Below, in pieces: positions 51,601 to 64,000 of a DNA stretch of 64,000 nt. Below the pieces are notes generated by a model. It saw only the letters and a list, made by a program, of their open reading frames with translations. It searched no databases and was not told the origin of the DNA. The stretch's first letter is position 1; the number at the start of each line of letters is the position of its first letter. A program made the position numbers and the translations under genes. The stretch covers positions 1,968,399 through 2,032,398 of the forward strand of contig SSBO01000001.1 in NCBI GenBank assembly GCA_005281725.1, given 5' to 3'. The DNA comes from Wuchereria bancrofti (taxonomy: Eukaryota > Nematoda > Chromadorea > Rhabditida > Onchocercidae).

Positions 51601-54600
51601 AGTCCAATTAACCGGACATATCGATCAAGTAATTAGTAAACATCTGAAATATTTCAGTATAAATTATTGTTAGCAGTATAAATTATTATTTTTCATTAAT
51701 GTATCATTAATAATCAATGTATGGCATAAAATAGTGATGATAGAAAACGATGGTAAAAAACACATTGACGAATAATAATTACAAATTAAAGTTTTTCCTT
51801 CCAAATATTGTACTGCAAGTTTAGAGAAAGCAAAAATGGCAAGATAATTCGTTTTCATTCATCAGTCGAAGAAGAAAATCACATTATTTAAAACAAAATT
51901 ATAATTATATTTCTAAACTTATAGTGATTTTCTTATGTTTATTTTTTGCTTATTCCAAAACATAAAATATTTGGTATAATTTTTTTCTTCAACTAAAATT
52001 TTTTTTTCTTTTATCAGAAGTAAGTAATAAGTAAATTGAAAAAAAAGTTGACAAAGTTTGTTTTGTCAAAATAATCAGCGAAACTTTGTACATATATACA
52101 TTTGCAATTAATCAGTGTTGCGATCTTTTAGCATTACTATCTTTTTGACACTTCCATTTAATAGAAAATGAACAAATTGAAAAAGACTTTTTTTTTCAAC
52201 AAAAACTTCATTTTTTGCTAAACTTCTTTGATAATGCAACGACAAGCAAAATATTGCTGGGAAATCGGGAAACGGGGAAAGGCGGAAAATATAAGAGAAT
52301 AACAAAAAGGATTAAAATGCTTCAATAAGAGTTTGTCACTTTTTCTTTTTTTAAAAAAAAAGGAAAAAAAAAAACGCTATCATTTTCATTATTCATTCTG
52401 ATTTATTGTCATCTATCATCCAAATCCCATTCACTTTTTTTCTTCCCATTCAAAGACGAAAAAAATTTAATTAATCAGTAATTTATACTGTTCAGAATAA
52501 ATTATCGAAAATACGCAATAATATTACAGTAACGAAAATTTGCTTATAATAATATCGTCATAAAAGGGGAAATTACTTTTTTAGCAGTATTATCGCAAAA
52601 ATTATTTTATTTAAAATTGCTAAAAAAATTTATTGAAATGAAAATTTAATGCTTAACATTTAAAAAAATGCTTAAAAAAGATTTTTGCTTTTGTTGATAA
52701 AAACAAATTAATGTCAAAAAGACGAATTTTTTATTATTAAAACAATAACTTCCATTAGTCATTGCAATTGAAATATGAAATTCTTTTCAGTTCAAACATT
52801 TTCGAAAATTTCATCCCTGTCCTTTTTATCAAAATGATTTTAATGGAAACAGCAAGAAAATAATATGTATATATAACATTTACCACTTTTAGCATAGAAC
52901 ATTGAAAGTTAGACACTATTTCGATAGATTGTAAAAATCTCTCTCTCTCCCTCCTTCTCTATTAAAATACATTTTATGTGTTTATATACTTTTTTTACTT
53001 ATTTATTTTTTATTTCAAAATATTGTTTGCATCCTTTATAAATAAATATTATAATTAATCACTCTATTAAATCATCAAAATAACAATATGCAAACATATT
53101 GAAGAGAGCAAAATTTGAAGATTATCATGAAAAAGAGTTTAGATATATATCATATGTGAAGTAATTACTTACGTCTAGTATACTCGACAACGGATTCAAT
53201 AACATCCAAAATAACGCATAGTTTTATACTTCATTATTTGCTTTTTTTTCATTAATAATTTTTTAAAATACTTTTTCAAAAAATGAATTATTCTAAAAAT
53301 AAATAAATGCATATATATAATTTCAAAAGAAAAATAGTGAAAAGTTTGGGGAAAGAAAATTTTTCGAAGCACTTTAGGAATTATGCATAATTAATAATTC
53401 ATACGAATTTTTTTTAATTCATTAAATAACACCATATTTCATATTTTATAATTTTCTCCTTCCTTATATATATATATATTTGAAAAAGATCAAATGGTAT
53501 AGGAAGAAAATTTTCATACTTCGTCATTTCCTCCTTTTTAAGTACATTTTCAAAAGGAACAAATGATTTCATATGCTGTCATTTCCTCCAATCTCGAAAT
53601 ACATACGTTTTCAAAATATACATTTTCTCAATCCAAAACATTGTGAATAGAAAAAAAAAACTGATAGAATAATTTTGATAGGCTGGAGGAAAATCAGAAT
53701 TTACTAGAATTTTTCAAATTATTAGCTTTTTTTTCTCATTTCGTTACCTTTATACTTTATTTTCAATTTTTCAAATGCACATTGTAGAAAAAAATTGAAA
53801 CCTTTGACCTTGATAAATGCAATTATTTGCTACAAGTGAATTAATTGCATAGTAAAAGTGAAAGCAACTAATGATTATGTTAAATGCTTCATTCGAGGTC
53901 ATTCATTTCACCATTATTATCATCGTATCGTCATCATTAACATCATTTCATTACTTTTTCTTTTCAAAATTATTTATGATTTAATTATCGTTTATTCAAA
54001 CAGAACGGTGGAAATAATTGATATCATCAATTTTACATGGAAAAGCTTGTATGCTTTGAAATATCTCTTGTGCAATTATATCAAGCGTGCAGTGTAAAAT
54101 TAAAAATGTTTTTTTTTCGAAAATTTTCAGCACTTGAATTCTTTCAATTAAAAATTTTCTTGCTTTTTTCAGATTTTCACTTTTCTTTTTTAAATTTGCA
54201 CTGAAAAATTTTTAAATTGTATCTAAAAACAATTTCTGTAAAACAAAATATATTCTATAAGTAACTTTTTTTATTCTTTTTTTAAATAATATAAATTGAT
54301 GATAGCTCTGAAAACATATTTATATTATTGAAAACAAATTGTGAAAGTTTTAAATTTTGAATTTATATAATCGCGGCGAGATGGAACGGAAAGTATTAAA
54401 AGTACAATTTCTTGTTCATTACTTAATAAATCCAACCATTTTATCATTGTTAATCGAGGAAGTTAAATTTCAAATATTTAAAGAAACAAAAGATTTGGCC
54501 AAAAAATTTTTACGAAACTGAAAAAACAGTTTATGTAATTATGCTAATATTTTATGTCATTTCATTTTCTTTCATTCCTGTTTTATACACTATTATGCAT

Positions 54601-55202
54601 AAAAGGCTACCGTCGTGCTATGAGTTTGTTCACATTTTTATTATTTATTTATTTTTTTTTTTGTTATTCTGAATTTATTGAATCTTTTTTATCCTTTTCC
54701 TCTTATTCCCAAAATGATTGGCATATGACATATTCGTCGCTCTTTTCACTTTTTGTTTCTGATTTGCCATTTTTAATTTCCAAATTCTTAAAAAAATGAC
54801 AGAAAAAATGACAGGTTTGAAAATTAATTTTAAATAAATAAATTTCGATGGTAAAACAAAATTGAATAAATTCCAATTGTATTAGATAAAACTTAAGAAT
54901 TGATTATAATTATATTCGACTGAAAGCGATTAGCTAGTTAGAAACTTATCTAAGATTCTCGAATTCAATCAATGAATTTATGCAATTTCAATTTCCAAAT
55001 ATTAATGGAAATGGAAACGGTAATTTTGTCACGGTATTAAACATATTTCTCCCTGAATATTCAATTTTTTCTTTCCGCCCATTACTTGAAATTAGATGAA
55101 ATTAATACGATGTGCTATATAAACAAATATAATGAATACAGTATCCACTAATTAATGAATTATTGTATGCTATTTTTATTTCTTATAAGTTATTGATTTC
55201 AG
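48699..55202. other. Gene-poor spacer between divergent genes
   Basis: Six and a half kilobases without a supported exon. It is very AT-rich, with ATT/ATC-type low-complexity patches (48920-49000, 49380-49640, 50210-50280), a TA run at 53466-53480, and many T and A homopolymers. Frames of 78-97 codons here have no family features. The region separates the minus-strand cluster from the plus-strand astacin gene and presumably holds their promoters. Confidence 0.5.
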
Positions 55203-55209
55203 CCCAGTA
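55194..55209 (+). promoter_or_regulatory. Likely spliced-leader acceptor before the astacin start
   Basis: TTGATTTCAG ends at 55202, and the ATG follows after only seven bases. A strong acceptor this close to a start codon, with no upstream exon visible, is the usual mark of trans-splicing in nematodes. Confidence 0.55.
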
Positions 55210-58200
55210 ATGGCATTACTACCAAAATGTGTATATCTCTTAATAATCCAATTTGTTTTATTGCTAAATTCAGCAATAGCCATAAAACTTGAAGATGTAA
55301 GATATTTTAAATTTTATTAGCTTGTATAGTCTTATTAATCACACATAACTCTTAGATTTTAACATAAAAAAGCTAAAAAATAGTTTAGTGTTGCTAAATT
55401 TGAAGTTAATTTATCATTGCTAAATTTAGATTTTAGTAAAATTTAAAATAAAATTTTAAAGTACTAAAATTTCTATAGCAGATTTATACAACTAAAATAA
55501 TTTTCAAAAACATTCATTATCTTTAACAAAGTTTTTGTCTTTTTTTTATTTGTAGATTATCAATGAAAATGGAATTGATGAAGAAACTACGCTAACAGAT
55601 GATGATTTTGCAAAAGCGCCCGAAGAAGAATTTAACCTTACATTGTTAGGTATTCAAATAAAGTCTGATCCAACGATGGGTAATATGACTGAAGGCGACA
55701 TAGCTTTACCAAATTTTAAAGGATTTATTGATTATCGAAATAGTCGTTTAGAACGAAGTGCTGTAAGACAATTTTACAGGTATCATTTAAATTTTAGAAG
55801 AAATGCAAATAGTTTTTTTTGAATACAAATGGTTTTTTCTCATATTTTTTTTTATTTTATTAAATCGCAATAGGCAATAATTACAGGTATATTTTAGAGA
55901 TGATATAAAAATAAATTTTCCGTCATACTTCAGATATTACCTGTTGAAATCATTCAACAATAAATGACTGAAATTCAGAAATTATCAATTATGAAAATTT
56001 ATTCCATTCAAAATACTTTTTAAAAGAAATTAACTTATAAATTATTATTTTAGACGTTGGCCAAACGGTGAAATTCCATACGCAATTAGTTCACGTTATG
56101 GACCGTATTCACGTTCAGTAATTGCAAAAGCAATGCGAAAATTTCATGATATAAGCTGTGTTAGATTTGTTCCACGTGTTCATAATCAACACAATGATTA
56201 TCTTTATATTATGCCACATGACGGTTGCTATTCATTAGTCGGACGTGCTGGTGGACGTCAACTGGTTTCATTAGAAGCGGATTGCATTCAATCCGGTACC
56301 ATAATTCATGAATTAATGCATGCTATTGGCTTTTTTCATGAACAATCCAGGTATAATAATAATAAATTAATAATAATGATAATAACGAATTAATAATAAT
56401 AGTAATAATAATAATAATGATAATAATAATAATAGTTAATAATAATAATGACACTTTTTATTTTTATTTGAACAACATATAATTTAATTTAAAATGTAAA
56501 AAAAATTGTGAAATAATAAAACCTGTAAAGTTAGCTTTTATAATAACTAGCAGGCGACTTTTGTTTAATTACTGTTATTAATTAAATATTTATAACACTA
56601 GTAATTAGCTAAATGTCTAAATTTAAGAATGAAAAATCCCTGCAATGGATAATTAAATTAATGATTTAATATTATTAACTTAAACTTTTTTCTGAGTTAG
56701 TAATTCTTTTTTAATTTAAGAAGCAAAAAATGAAAGGTGATATTTTAGGGTGTAAAAATGAAGTAAGACAAGAAATATGCAATATTGTCTTCTTGAAGAG
56801 AAATTATTAAGGAAAAAGATTGTTGTATATAAATTATAATTTAAAAAATTTGAAGCAATTAAATAAATCTGAAAAATTAATTAATGAATTACTTGGGACA
56901 TATCAATTGCTGCTCTAAAAAATAAAGAATTGACTTCCTTCATAATTGCAAATTTAAATAAACTTAAATCTAAACTGATTTTTTTCTTAAAACAATTTGA
57001 ATATCATTCTCGAAACATTTGAAACATCACGAGATTAAGAACAAGCATTTAAATTTTTAAAAAGCATGAAGAGCAATTATAATTTTATGAAAGATTGGAG
57101 ATCATAAAAATGCAGAATAACGGTGTGAACAGAAAAATGGACGGAAAAATTAATTTGTATTGTTAAGGCCTGATCGTGATGAGTATATTGAAATTATGTG
57201 GCAAAATGTGATGCGCGGTGCGGAAGATCAATTTGATAAGCAAAGTTTGCGACATCTCGACATACTCAGTGAACCTTATGATTACTCATCAATCATGCAT
57301 TATGGCCCATATGCATTTAGTGGTAATGGACGTCGAACAATTATTGCTCTTAAGGTTCTCATTTTTGATTAATTTAAAAAAAAATGAAAAAGCTAAAAGT
57401 AGTACACTATAAATAGATAAAAAATTTTTTGAACTTTTAATTGAAGCATTAAAATCACTTAATAGAAGTTTGCAGAAAAAAAATCGAAAATTGTTGTTAG
57501 TTAAATTTTTAAATTTAGATATTATTAACAGTTATTGCACATAAAATTTTATTGAATTATTTCATGAATTATTTATTTTTTCTTTTTTTTTAGCCTGGTG
57601 CAGGTGAAATGGGACAACGTGAATCGTTATCAAAGATTGATGTACGCAAAATCAATAAATTATATTCTTGTTCACAAAAATCAAGACCCAAAATTATTGA
57701 TGAAAATTCGATTGAAGATATCGCTGAGGTTACGAGGCCAATAGTACCGCTAAAAGTTAGATTTTTCCGAAAAGGATCAATTAAGCAAAAATTTATTGAG
57801 TGGAGTAACAATTTGATTAGAAGCATAAATTTTATCAATAAGCAATGGATTAAAATTAAATATTTGAGTAAATGATGAAAAAAAGAAAACGGATGATTAA
57901 GCATAAGAAAGGGAACATTTGTAAACAATGCAACAACTAACAAACATCAGTCACATAACTTTGTCAACAATAATTATTCGTTTCATAGGTATATTTAGTT
58001 TACTTTATGCATAAATATAACAACATTTGTTAAAAAAAATTATTGAATTCTACGTAATCTAAATAAATGTTTAATGTGTGTTGTGTTGTGCTATGTTATG
58101 CTGTATTGTCGCTATTGTTGTTGTTTTACTGTTGTCGTTGTTGTTAGTGATTGTGACATTGTTTATTCGTGATGTTGTCATATTTTAAACTACCTCAATT

Positions 58201-59504
58201 ATTGATTACTCATTCTTTTTTTACAAATAGTGACAAGTTAAACTACTTATTGTGCTTTTTTTTTCGAATATTCCTTTTTATTATTAGCTATTAAAAAAAT
58301 TTTAAATGAAACAAAAATTTTTGAAGAACCACTCAAACATTTGAATTTTTTGTTTTGTCTAAAAGATTTTAACGAGTAGTAATATAAACTAATATGAGAT
58401 TTCAAGCATTTTGTTTTGTGTAAAAGATTTTAATGAATAATAACATAAATTGATATGAGATACGAGCAGATGAACAAATGAATAGAATAACTGGGACAAA
58501 TATAGATAGCAATAAATTTCATTCCTATTATCATATCGCTTTTCTCCTAATAATATGATAGTTCAATTTATCCTATTTTCCTCAATTTTTGCATCTTTTT
58601 ATACTGATCAATTAATCAATTCTGGATAATCTTTGAACTTTTTATCAATGTGTTCACTTTCAGCCCACTGCTGAGTGTAGTGACAAAAGTTGGCGTTGCA
58701 TCATTTGGTCGTTATCAATTTTCGATTATTGCTCAAATAGCAAGAAAATTGCCAATGATTTATGCCCAAAATCATGTGGTACCTGTACTGATCAATTGAT
58801 AAACAAACCAAGAACATCAACAGCAACACCAGCAGCACCACCACCACCGCCACCAAAAACAACAAAGTCTGAAATAGAAACAATAATATTAGACTTGCCA
58901 TCAGAACTACCTGTTGAACCTTACATCAACACTGCACAAATACGGCATGTAACCACTACTACTTCTAATAATGCTATTGTCACTACTGGTAAACCTACTA
59001 GCCTATCAACGAGCAGTTTAGAAATCACAAGTAAGTTGAATTATGAAATTTTTAATTAACAAAAATCCTAATTTACATACATTTAATCAAGCAAATTACT
59101 TTAAAAATATAAATAACTCATTCATGAATATACTGAATTTATTTCCAACATTTTCGTTAAGTTTCGTAAAAATAAGAACAAAAAAAGTTATCTTTCTCAA
59201 ATTTTCAGCAACTACTTGCCGTGACCTTGATTATTCATGTCCAATCTTAGTACGAATTACTGATTGTGATGATTTCTTTCCACATTATTCGATGAAAATT
59301 ATTTGTCCTTTCTCTTGTGGTTTTTGCTCGGATAACAACAACGACAACAACGACAACAGAAATAACAACAACAATAAAACACCGAAAAAATCGGCAAAAA
59401 AATGTGAAGACCGGGGAAGTTATATAGCATGTAAGCTGGCACTTTTTTTCGATGAATGTGATGAAAAAGTGAATTTATGTGCAAAAACTTGTGGTGCTTG
59501 TTGA
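55210..59504 (+). CDS. Secreted astacin metalloprotease with three ShK domains
   Basis: Zinc endopeptidase of the nematode NAS family, secreted as a zymogen. Exons: 55210-55296, 55556-55779, 56054-56350, 57168-57354, 57594-57728, 58664-59030 and 59209-59504. All phases match, giving 530 residues. A signal peptide (MALLPKCVYLLIIQFVLLLN) is followed by a propeptide with a TEGD motif near residue 74, which may be the Asp switch. The catalytic domain begins near RRWPNGEIPYAI. It has the zinc site HELMHAIGFFHEQSR, split by an intron at the Arg and continuing PDRDEY, and the Met-turn SSIMHYGPYAFS. Three six-Cys ShK domains follow: from ECSDKSW (exon 6), CRDLDYSC (exon 7) and CEDRGSYIAC (exon 7 end). 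A Pro/Thr-rich linker and an Asn/Asp-rich linker separate them. Astacin plus ShK matches the C. elegans NAS-13/14/15 type. Exon 5 has two phase-0 donors (57728 and 57755). If neither is used, the frame stops at 57875. AATAAA at 59667 is a likely poly(A) signal. Confidence 0.93.
56351..57167 (+). other. Astacin intron with AAT microsatellite
   Basis: The intron falls inside the zinc-binding motif. Its first 100 bases (56351-56445) are a run of AAT/ATA triplets. Its acceptor is the less usual TTGTTAAG. Confidence 0.75.
58349..58468. repeat. Two tandem copies of a unit of about 60 bp
   Basis: TTTTGTTTTGTCTAAAAGAT, followed by TTTAACGAG and ATATGAGAT, recurs directly as TTTTGTTTTGTGTAAAAGAT, followed by TTTAATGAA and ATATGAGAT. 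It lies in the astacin intron between exons 5 and 6. Confidence 0.75.
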
Positions 59505-59666
59505 TAACTAACAATTTTTAGAAATTTATTAATGGAGCAAATGAAAAATGGCAGAGGAAAAAAGGGTAGGAATAGAATTTATATTTAAAATTTATTTAAA
59601 AAAAACTGTAAAATTCTTAAAATGAAAAACATTTTCACTATTGATTAAAAGAAAAATTGTATTTTT

Positions 59667-59672
59667 AATAAA
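59667..59672 (+). terminator. Candidate poly(A) signal AATAAA of the astacin gene
   Basis: AATAAA lies 163 bases after the astacin stop codon, with no better signal between them. Confidence 0.45.
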
Positions 59673-60988
59673 TAAGATTTCAGGAATTAATTAATATAAC
59701 GGTTACCTCGTAATATTTTTGTCTAAATCTACAATATTGTTTATTAATTTGTAACTTGTTTGTTCAACTGCGTTTGTTCAACTGCAAAGACAAACCGGGA
59801 AAATATGTCCAGAAGTCTCTCCCTCAGATAATTGTTATCCAAATCAAATTAATCAAAGTTATCGCTCCTATCAGTTCAAAATGAAAAAAAAACACTTTGG
59901 GGGGGGGGACTAATTTCTGCACTGTCGAAAAGTGATCGAAAATCAGTTTCCTTTCAACAAAGTTTTTTAACCGAAGTAACGAATCGATATATAGATTTCC
60001 AATTCTGTCTACTTGTATCTACAACTATTGATTTAAGAAAAAATAAAAAAAATAAAATTGATTAAAAAAATAAAATTGAAAAAATAAAAAAAAATAGAAT
60101 TTATCGTTTTTTGTTTTGAAAAACTTATCAAGCAAATTCCATACACAAAAAATCTGTTGGCCAATTTTGTAGGCCAATATTTTTACTTTTTTTGCACAGT
60201 TTTATCCCTTCTATTGTTAATTCAAATCAATCACTATTACTGACTCAATCATCGAAGTAAAATGCAACACATCAAGTATTGAATTAAAGTGTACTTTATT
60301 GAATTCAATTTCAATTTGCCTAACATTCCAATAATCTACTCACAATTGGCAATCTTATTTGGTCTCAACAGAATGGAAATTGTTGTAATGCATGCAATTA
60401 ATTAATTGCTTGCTATTATCATTACCATAGTTTGATGAGAAAATGAAGAAATCGTTTAAATTAGTGTTTTCTATATTATCATATATGAAGGTTTATAAAA
60501 TGTTTCTTTCAATGCTTCAACATTTCAGTCGTAAAACCTTATTGGTAACAGTGATAAATCTATAAAGAAATTAACATGAAATAAAGTGTGTGAAAAAGAC
60601 CAAAGTATATTACAACTCAATCATGTTCCATCAAACTTTTGAGCATTTTCCAACTCTGATTATGATTAAGTCACATTGAGAACAGATTACTTATTTTAAG
60701 AATTAACGTTAAATATATGAAGATTTGGTGCATGGAGTACTTGGTCACGTGAAACAGACAAAAACACCGTATTGTATCAACTAAAATCATGAATATCAAC
60801 AACTGTCTAGAATAGGCTTTAGAAGATTAGAAAACTACACAATTAAAGTTTCAAAATCACACATGGCTTCAAGTCTTAAGCAATCATATCATACTTTCAC
60901 GCAGCACAATATTAAAGCCCAATGCTTGAGTACAATCACAAAAGATCCTAAAAAACAAACAAAAGAAGATCATTGATTTTCTTTTCAA
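59673..60988. other. Spacer between convergent genes
   Basis: Thirteen hundred bases between the end of the astacin gene and the end of the minus-strand DMAC2-like gene. It contains a nine-base G run near 59901-59909 and A-rich patches. No coding exon was seen. Confidence 0.5.
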
Positions 60989-63804
60989 CTATCTCATCTT
61001 ATCTTCGATTAATATATATTCTTCCTGTTTATCAGATAATGAATTATTGGTCGACACCACCGGATCTTTTAACTGTGGCATGCGTTTTGACTTTGGCAAA
61101 AGTTTTTGGTCAACAGGAATACCACGTTTCTTCTTCCATTTTTCTTCAAAACTCAGGATCGTCTCCACCTTTAAAAAAAGTTGTAAAATTGATTCCTATC
61201 TTGTTCATTGAGGCACTATCTCATTATGCAGAGCTAATTTAAAATCCAAAAAATTCCATAATTACATTTCAATAGAAGACTGATTTAAAATTATTGTAAA
61301 CAATTTTTTCCGACAACTCTGCATTTCGCTTAATCTTTACTTTCACTATTCCTATCATTTATAAACATATGCTCTCACCTTATAACTGATAAAAGAAAAA
61401 TTATTCACTACCTCTTGTGTCCATGAATAACCACTGGGTGAACCCACTAATAAATGTCGTAATTTACCACCCGAAAGTTCATCCAGTCGTTCGAATTCAG
61501 CAATTTCCATTTCGGGAAGTTCACGTCGAATTGTACTACAAATAGTCGAATGCTACGTGGAATCCTTTTTTTTTTTTTGTAAAATGAATTCGAAAGAAAA
61601 CAAAAAGAAAATTTTTCTCCAATCTTAATGATTAATAAAAGGCGCATTATTCCATACAGTGTATCTGTTAAGAAGACTAAAATGGAAAGACCGCTTTATG
61701 TTTTCCATTTTACTCTTCTGTGTTATGTAAAACACAAACAACTGTAATGACACATGTATGAATACTGCGCAAAAAAAAAGAACATTCTTTGTAGTTTAAA
61801 ATTAAAAAGCAAAACCTTGTCATTAACGGTTTATCATCATCCGTAACAGCAGGTCGTTCGTTTACTCGACCAGCAACATAAAATAATCGTCCATCATCAT
61901 CTTCAACGTATGCATTACCTGTGAATAATGGAAGCTTCGCATTTTTTCACATACAAAATTATCATCGTCGAAATCTTTTGAGAAATCTTGACAAATAAAA
62001 TTGAAATAATATACTTTGAGCAGAGTATTGCTCAAATATTCAATCTTGAACAAATGATACCACAACCTCGAGTTTAAAAAGTTTCCAGATCTTTCCTTCC
62101 ACCTTTTTACCTTATCTTTGCCATCTGTTCCTGAATCGACTATAAACCATACTTAATACTTGAATTATAGTACTCTCAAAACAACCTTTTGCATCCGTGA
62201 TAACCCTATCGTTTGCCAAAAGTTCAATTTCCTTCTGCAGTGATTGCATAGCATTTTCATAACTGATCCCAAATATTCTCAAATTTGGAATCGATTCTTC
62301 CAATAACAAAGCTGTTTTTGCAATATCCTAAAATATCCTCTAAAATGTAATTATATTTCACATTCTCCTGTTTATTTTTATCAGTACTGGAAGAATGAGA
62401 ACATCTGAATATTATTACACTAATTAATTATCATTTAGGTAATATAGTTACCGCATGTTGTGTTTTTTATCTTTCCATACCCATTCTCACAAAAAGACAA
62501 GAATGGGAAAAATTTTAACTTGCTCTGAAAAACGTGTCCTCTAATAACAGTATCAATACCTTGACATGATCCATTCCTTCCAAACGAAGATAGCGCAATT
62601 TCTTAAGCGTTCGTAGACCAGCCAAACCTTTGGCTGTGATTCGAGTACAGTCACTGAGATCTAGCATTTCAAGTGATTCCGGGAACAATGCACCAATCCG
62701 TGACATCATCCAATCATCAGCATAACAACAACCAGCAAGTCTTAGCAATCGTAAATGACGTAAACTGGCTAGATTTTCCAGACCTGAATTAATCACTGAC
62801 CATTAATGTTGAAAAAGGAAAAAGTTTACGAAATTTACAAAGTTTTATTAAGAATGTTAATATCATGCCGCTACACCAACAGAACTACAGTTTTGAAAAA
62901 AATTGCGATCATTCATAAATGCAAATTACAATTTCTTCTCAAGCATAAGAAGCAAATTGTAATTTGTGTCATCCAAAATCATCAAACATTACTGCTGTTG
63001 ATTATTATTATCATTATTGTCATTATTTCCATCCCGAAAACAAATTTCAAAGCAAGGTTTTTTGGAAAATACTTCGACAAACCTTCAAACATCAACTCTG
63101 TATCGCTAGCATCAATTGCCTCAATGTACAAGCCCGGGATTTTTTGTCCTGGTAATGCATAATTTCCCTTATGATCCTTTTTTATCCATGCATTATCAGC
63201 GACAAATTTCACAGCTGCTCCACGATGCACCAAAAAATGTGCAGCAGCTAAATCTGGGCCAAGAAATAGCAAACGTTCCGGAATAAATCTGAAAAATAAT
63301 GAGAAGTAAACAATATCCTTAATAAATGCTGCAGAAACATAATTCGAAGTCATTTATTGAGACCATATCCATCTCAAAATGATACAGAATTTAGAAACTG
63401 ATTACAAAAATCGATGTTATGTTACTTTTTCCCTATTCTTTTTGATTTCTAAGCAATTAACGATATTGTTAAAATAATGCTAACACAACACTTTATTTCT
63501 TTTTTTTTTGTTTGCTTCTTTTGTTCATTAGGACAAACGAAAATTTGAAAATTTTAGGATTAAAGAATCTCTAAAACAAGTTATAAAAAAAATAGCCGGT
63601 AAAATTTCTCAAGAAAGAAATTTTTAAAGTGATGAAAGTGATAATTTATCATAACAAACATTTCCATCCTAAAATTTAAATCAATTTACGATAATCATTC
63701 TACCTTTGAAATATACAAACAGACATGAATGTGCAAATACTTCACTCTCATATTTATGCTTACCGAAATTTGTTTAAGCTATTGTTCAGCTCAAATAAAT
63801 GGCA
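60989..63804 (-). CDS. Mitochondrial DMAC2/factor-B-like LRR protein with C-terminal extension
   Basis: DMAC2 helps assemble the distal membrane arm of respiratory complex I, and its paralogue DMAC2L (factor B, subunit s) couples ATP synthase. Exons on the minus strand: 63804-63764 (tentative), 63288-63083, 62783-62560, 62327-62186, 61918-61816, 61535-61412 and 61168-60989. All join in phase and end in TAG. Matching family segments are GPDLAAAHFLVHRGAAVKFV, LYIEAIDASDTELMFEGL, RLLRLAGCCYADDWMMSRI, LEMLDLSDCTRITAKGLAGL, LRYLRLEGMDHVKD and EESIPNLRIFGISYENA, which are leucine-rich repeats in the family's order. It then continues for about 130 residues that the human proteins lack (DDDGRLFYVAGRVNERPA, IRRELPEMEIAEFERLDELS, FEEKWKKKRGIPVDQ). 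The N-terminus, where a mitochondrial targeting peptide should be, was not resolved. The exon 63804-63764 (NNSLNKF) resembles the segment before GPD in DMAC2L. Confidence 0.83.
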
Positions 63805-64000
63805 CTACAATAACAGATTTTCATTATTGAATCTTGGCTTAGCAACAATGCGCAGTTGTTTTCTGGTATTATACCATTTGAAATCATTAACCATCATATT
63901 GTTAGCATCTCATTCAATCGCTTCCGCTGTAAGATGTTTTTCAAGCATGCAAAAAAGTCAGGCAGAAGAGTGTGGCCCTAATGGATATTGCTTTTCATTT
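63805..64000 (-). other. Upstream flank of the DMAC2-like gene, possible further exon
   Basis: The minus strand is open from an ATG near 63893 and reads MVNDFKWYNTRKQLRIVAKP, then stops at the TAG that forms the acceptor of the tentative first exon. This may be a 5' exon of the gene, but I could not fix its donor. I see nothing else before the window ends. Confidence 0.25.

Overview
This window is AT-rich nuclear DNA from a nematode. Introns end in the nematode-type TTTCAG acceptor, one gene is an astacin metalloprotease followed by ShK domains, genes are widely spaced with long low-complexity introns, and a T-rich mitochondrial cytochrome b fragment sits in the nuclear DNA. A parasitic spirurid or filarial worm fits this best, but the species is an inference. 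No bacterial operon, CRISPR array or virus is visible.

Layout. (1) 1-744, minus strand: the first 248 codons of an unrecognised basic protein that runs off the left edge. (2) 7798-36451, plus strand: one large gene that I could assemble in 23 phase-consistent exons (about 1172 codons). It encodes a FERM-PDZ non-receptor tyrosine phosphatase of the PTPN3/PTPN4 and C. elegans PTP-1 type. Its introns include ones of about 6.0, 3.4 and 9.1 kb, which hold microsatellites, a perfect 34-bp palindrome, a 33-bp minisatellite and other repeats. (3) 37.9-40.5 kb: a decayed nuclear copy of mitochondrial cytochrome b, one copy of a repeat of about 500 bp, a diverged duplicate of a locus about 5 kb away, and a perfect 25-bp hairpin. 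(4) 42.5-48.7 kb, minus strand: a same-strand cluster made of an acidic tandem-repeat protein with no recognised family, a MOB4/phocein homologue, a BORCS8-like exon, and a RAD51D-type recombinase paralogue with the second copy of the repeat in one intron. (5) 55.2-59.5 kb, plus strand: a secreted astacin protease with three ShK domains. (6) 60.99-63.8 kb, minus strand: a mitochondrial DMAC2/factor-B-like leucine-rich-repeat protein with an extra C-terminal region of about 130 residues.

The genes are housekeeping and signalling functions: cortical tyrosine dephosphorylation, the STRIPAK scaffold, recombination repair, lysosome positioning, cuticle or extracellular proteolysis, and respiratory-complex assembly. 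I see no dedicated pathway joining them. The points most worth a second look are the acidic tandem-repeat protein, the duplicated BORCS8-like segment beside the cytochrome b insertion, the perfect hairpin and palindrome, and two genes (ptp-1-like and astacin) where failure to use one weak donor would give a shorter protein lacking the C-terminal domains. Exon models were built by eye from splice signals, phase and protein similarity, without transcript data.
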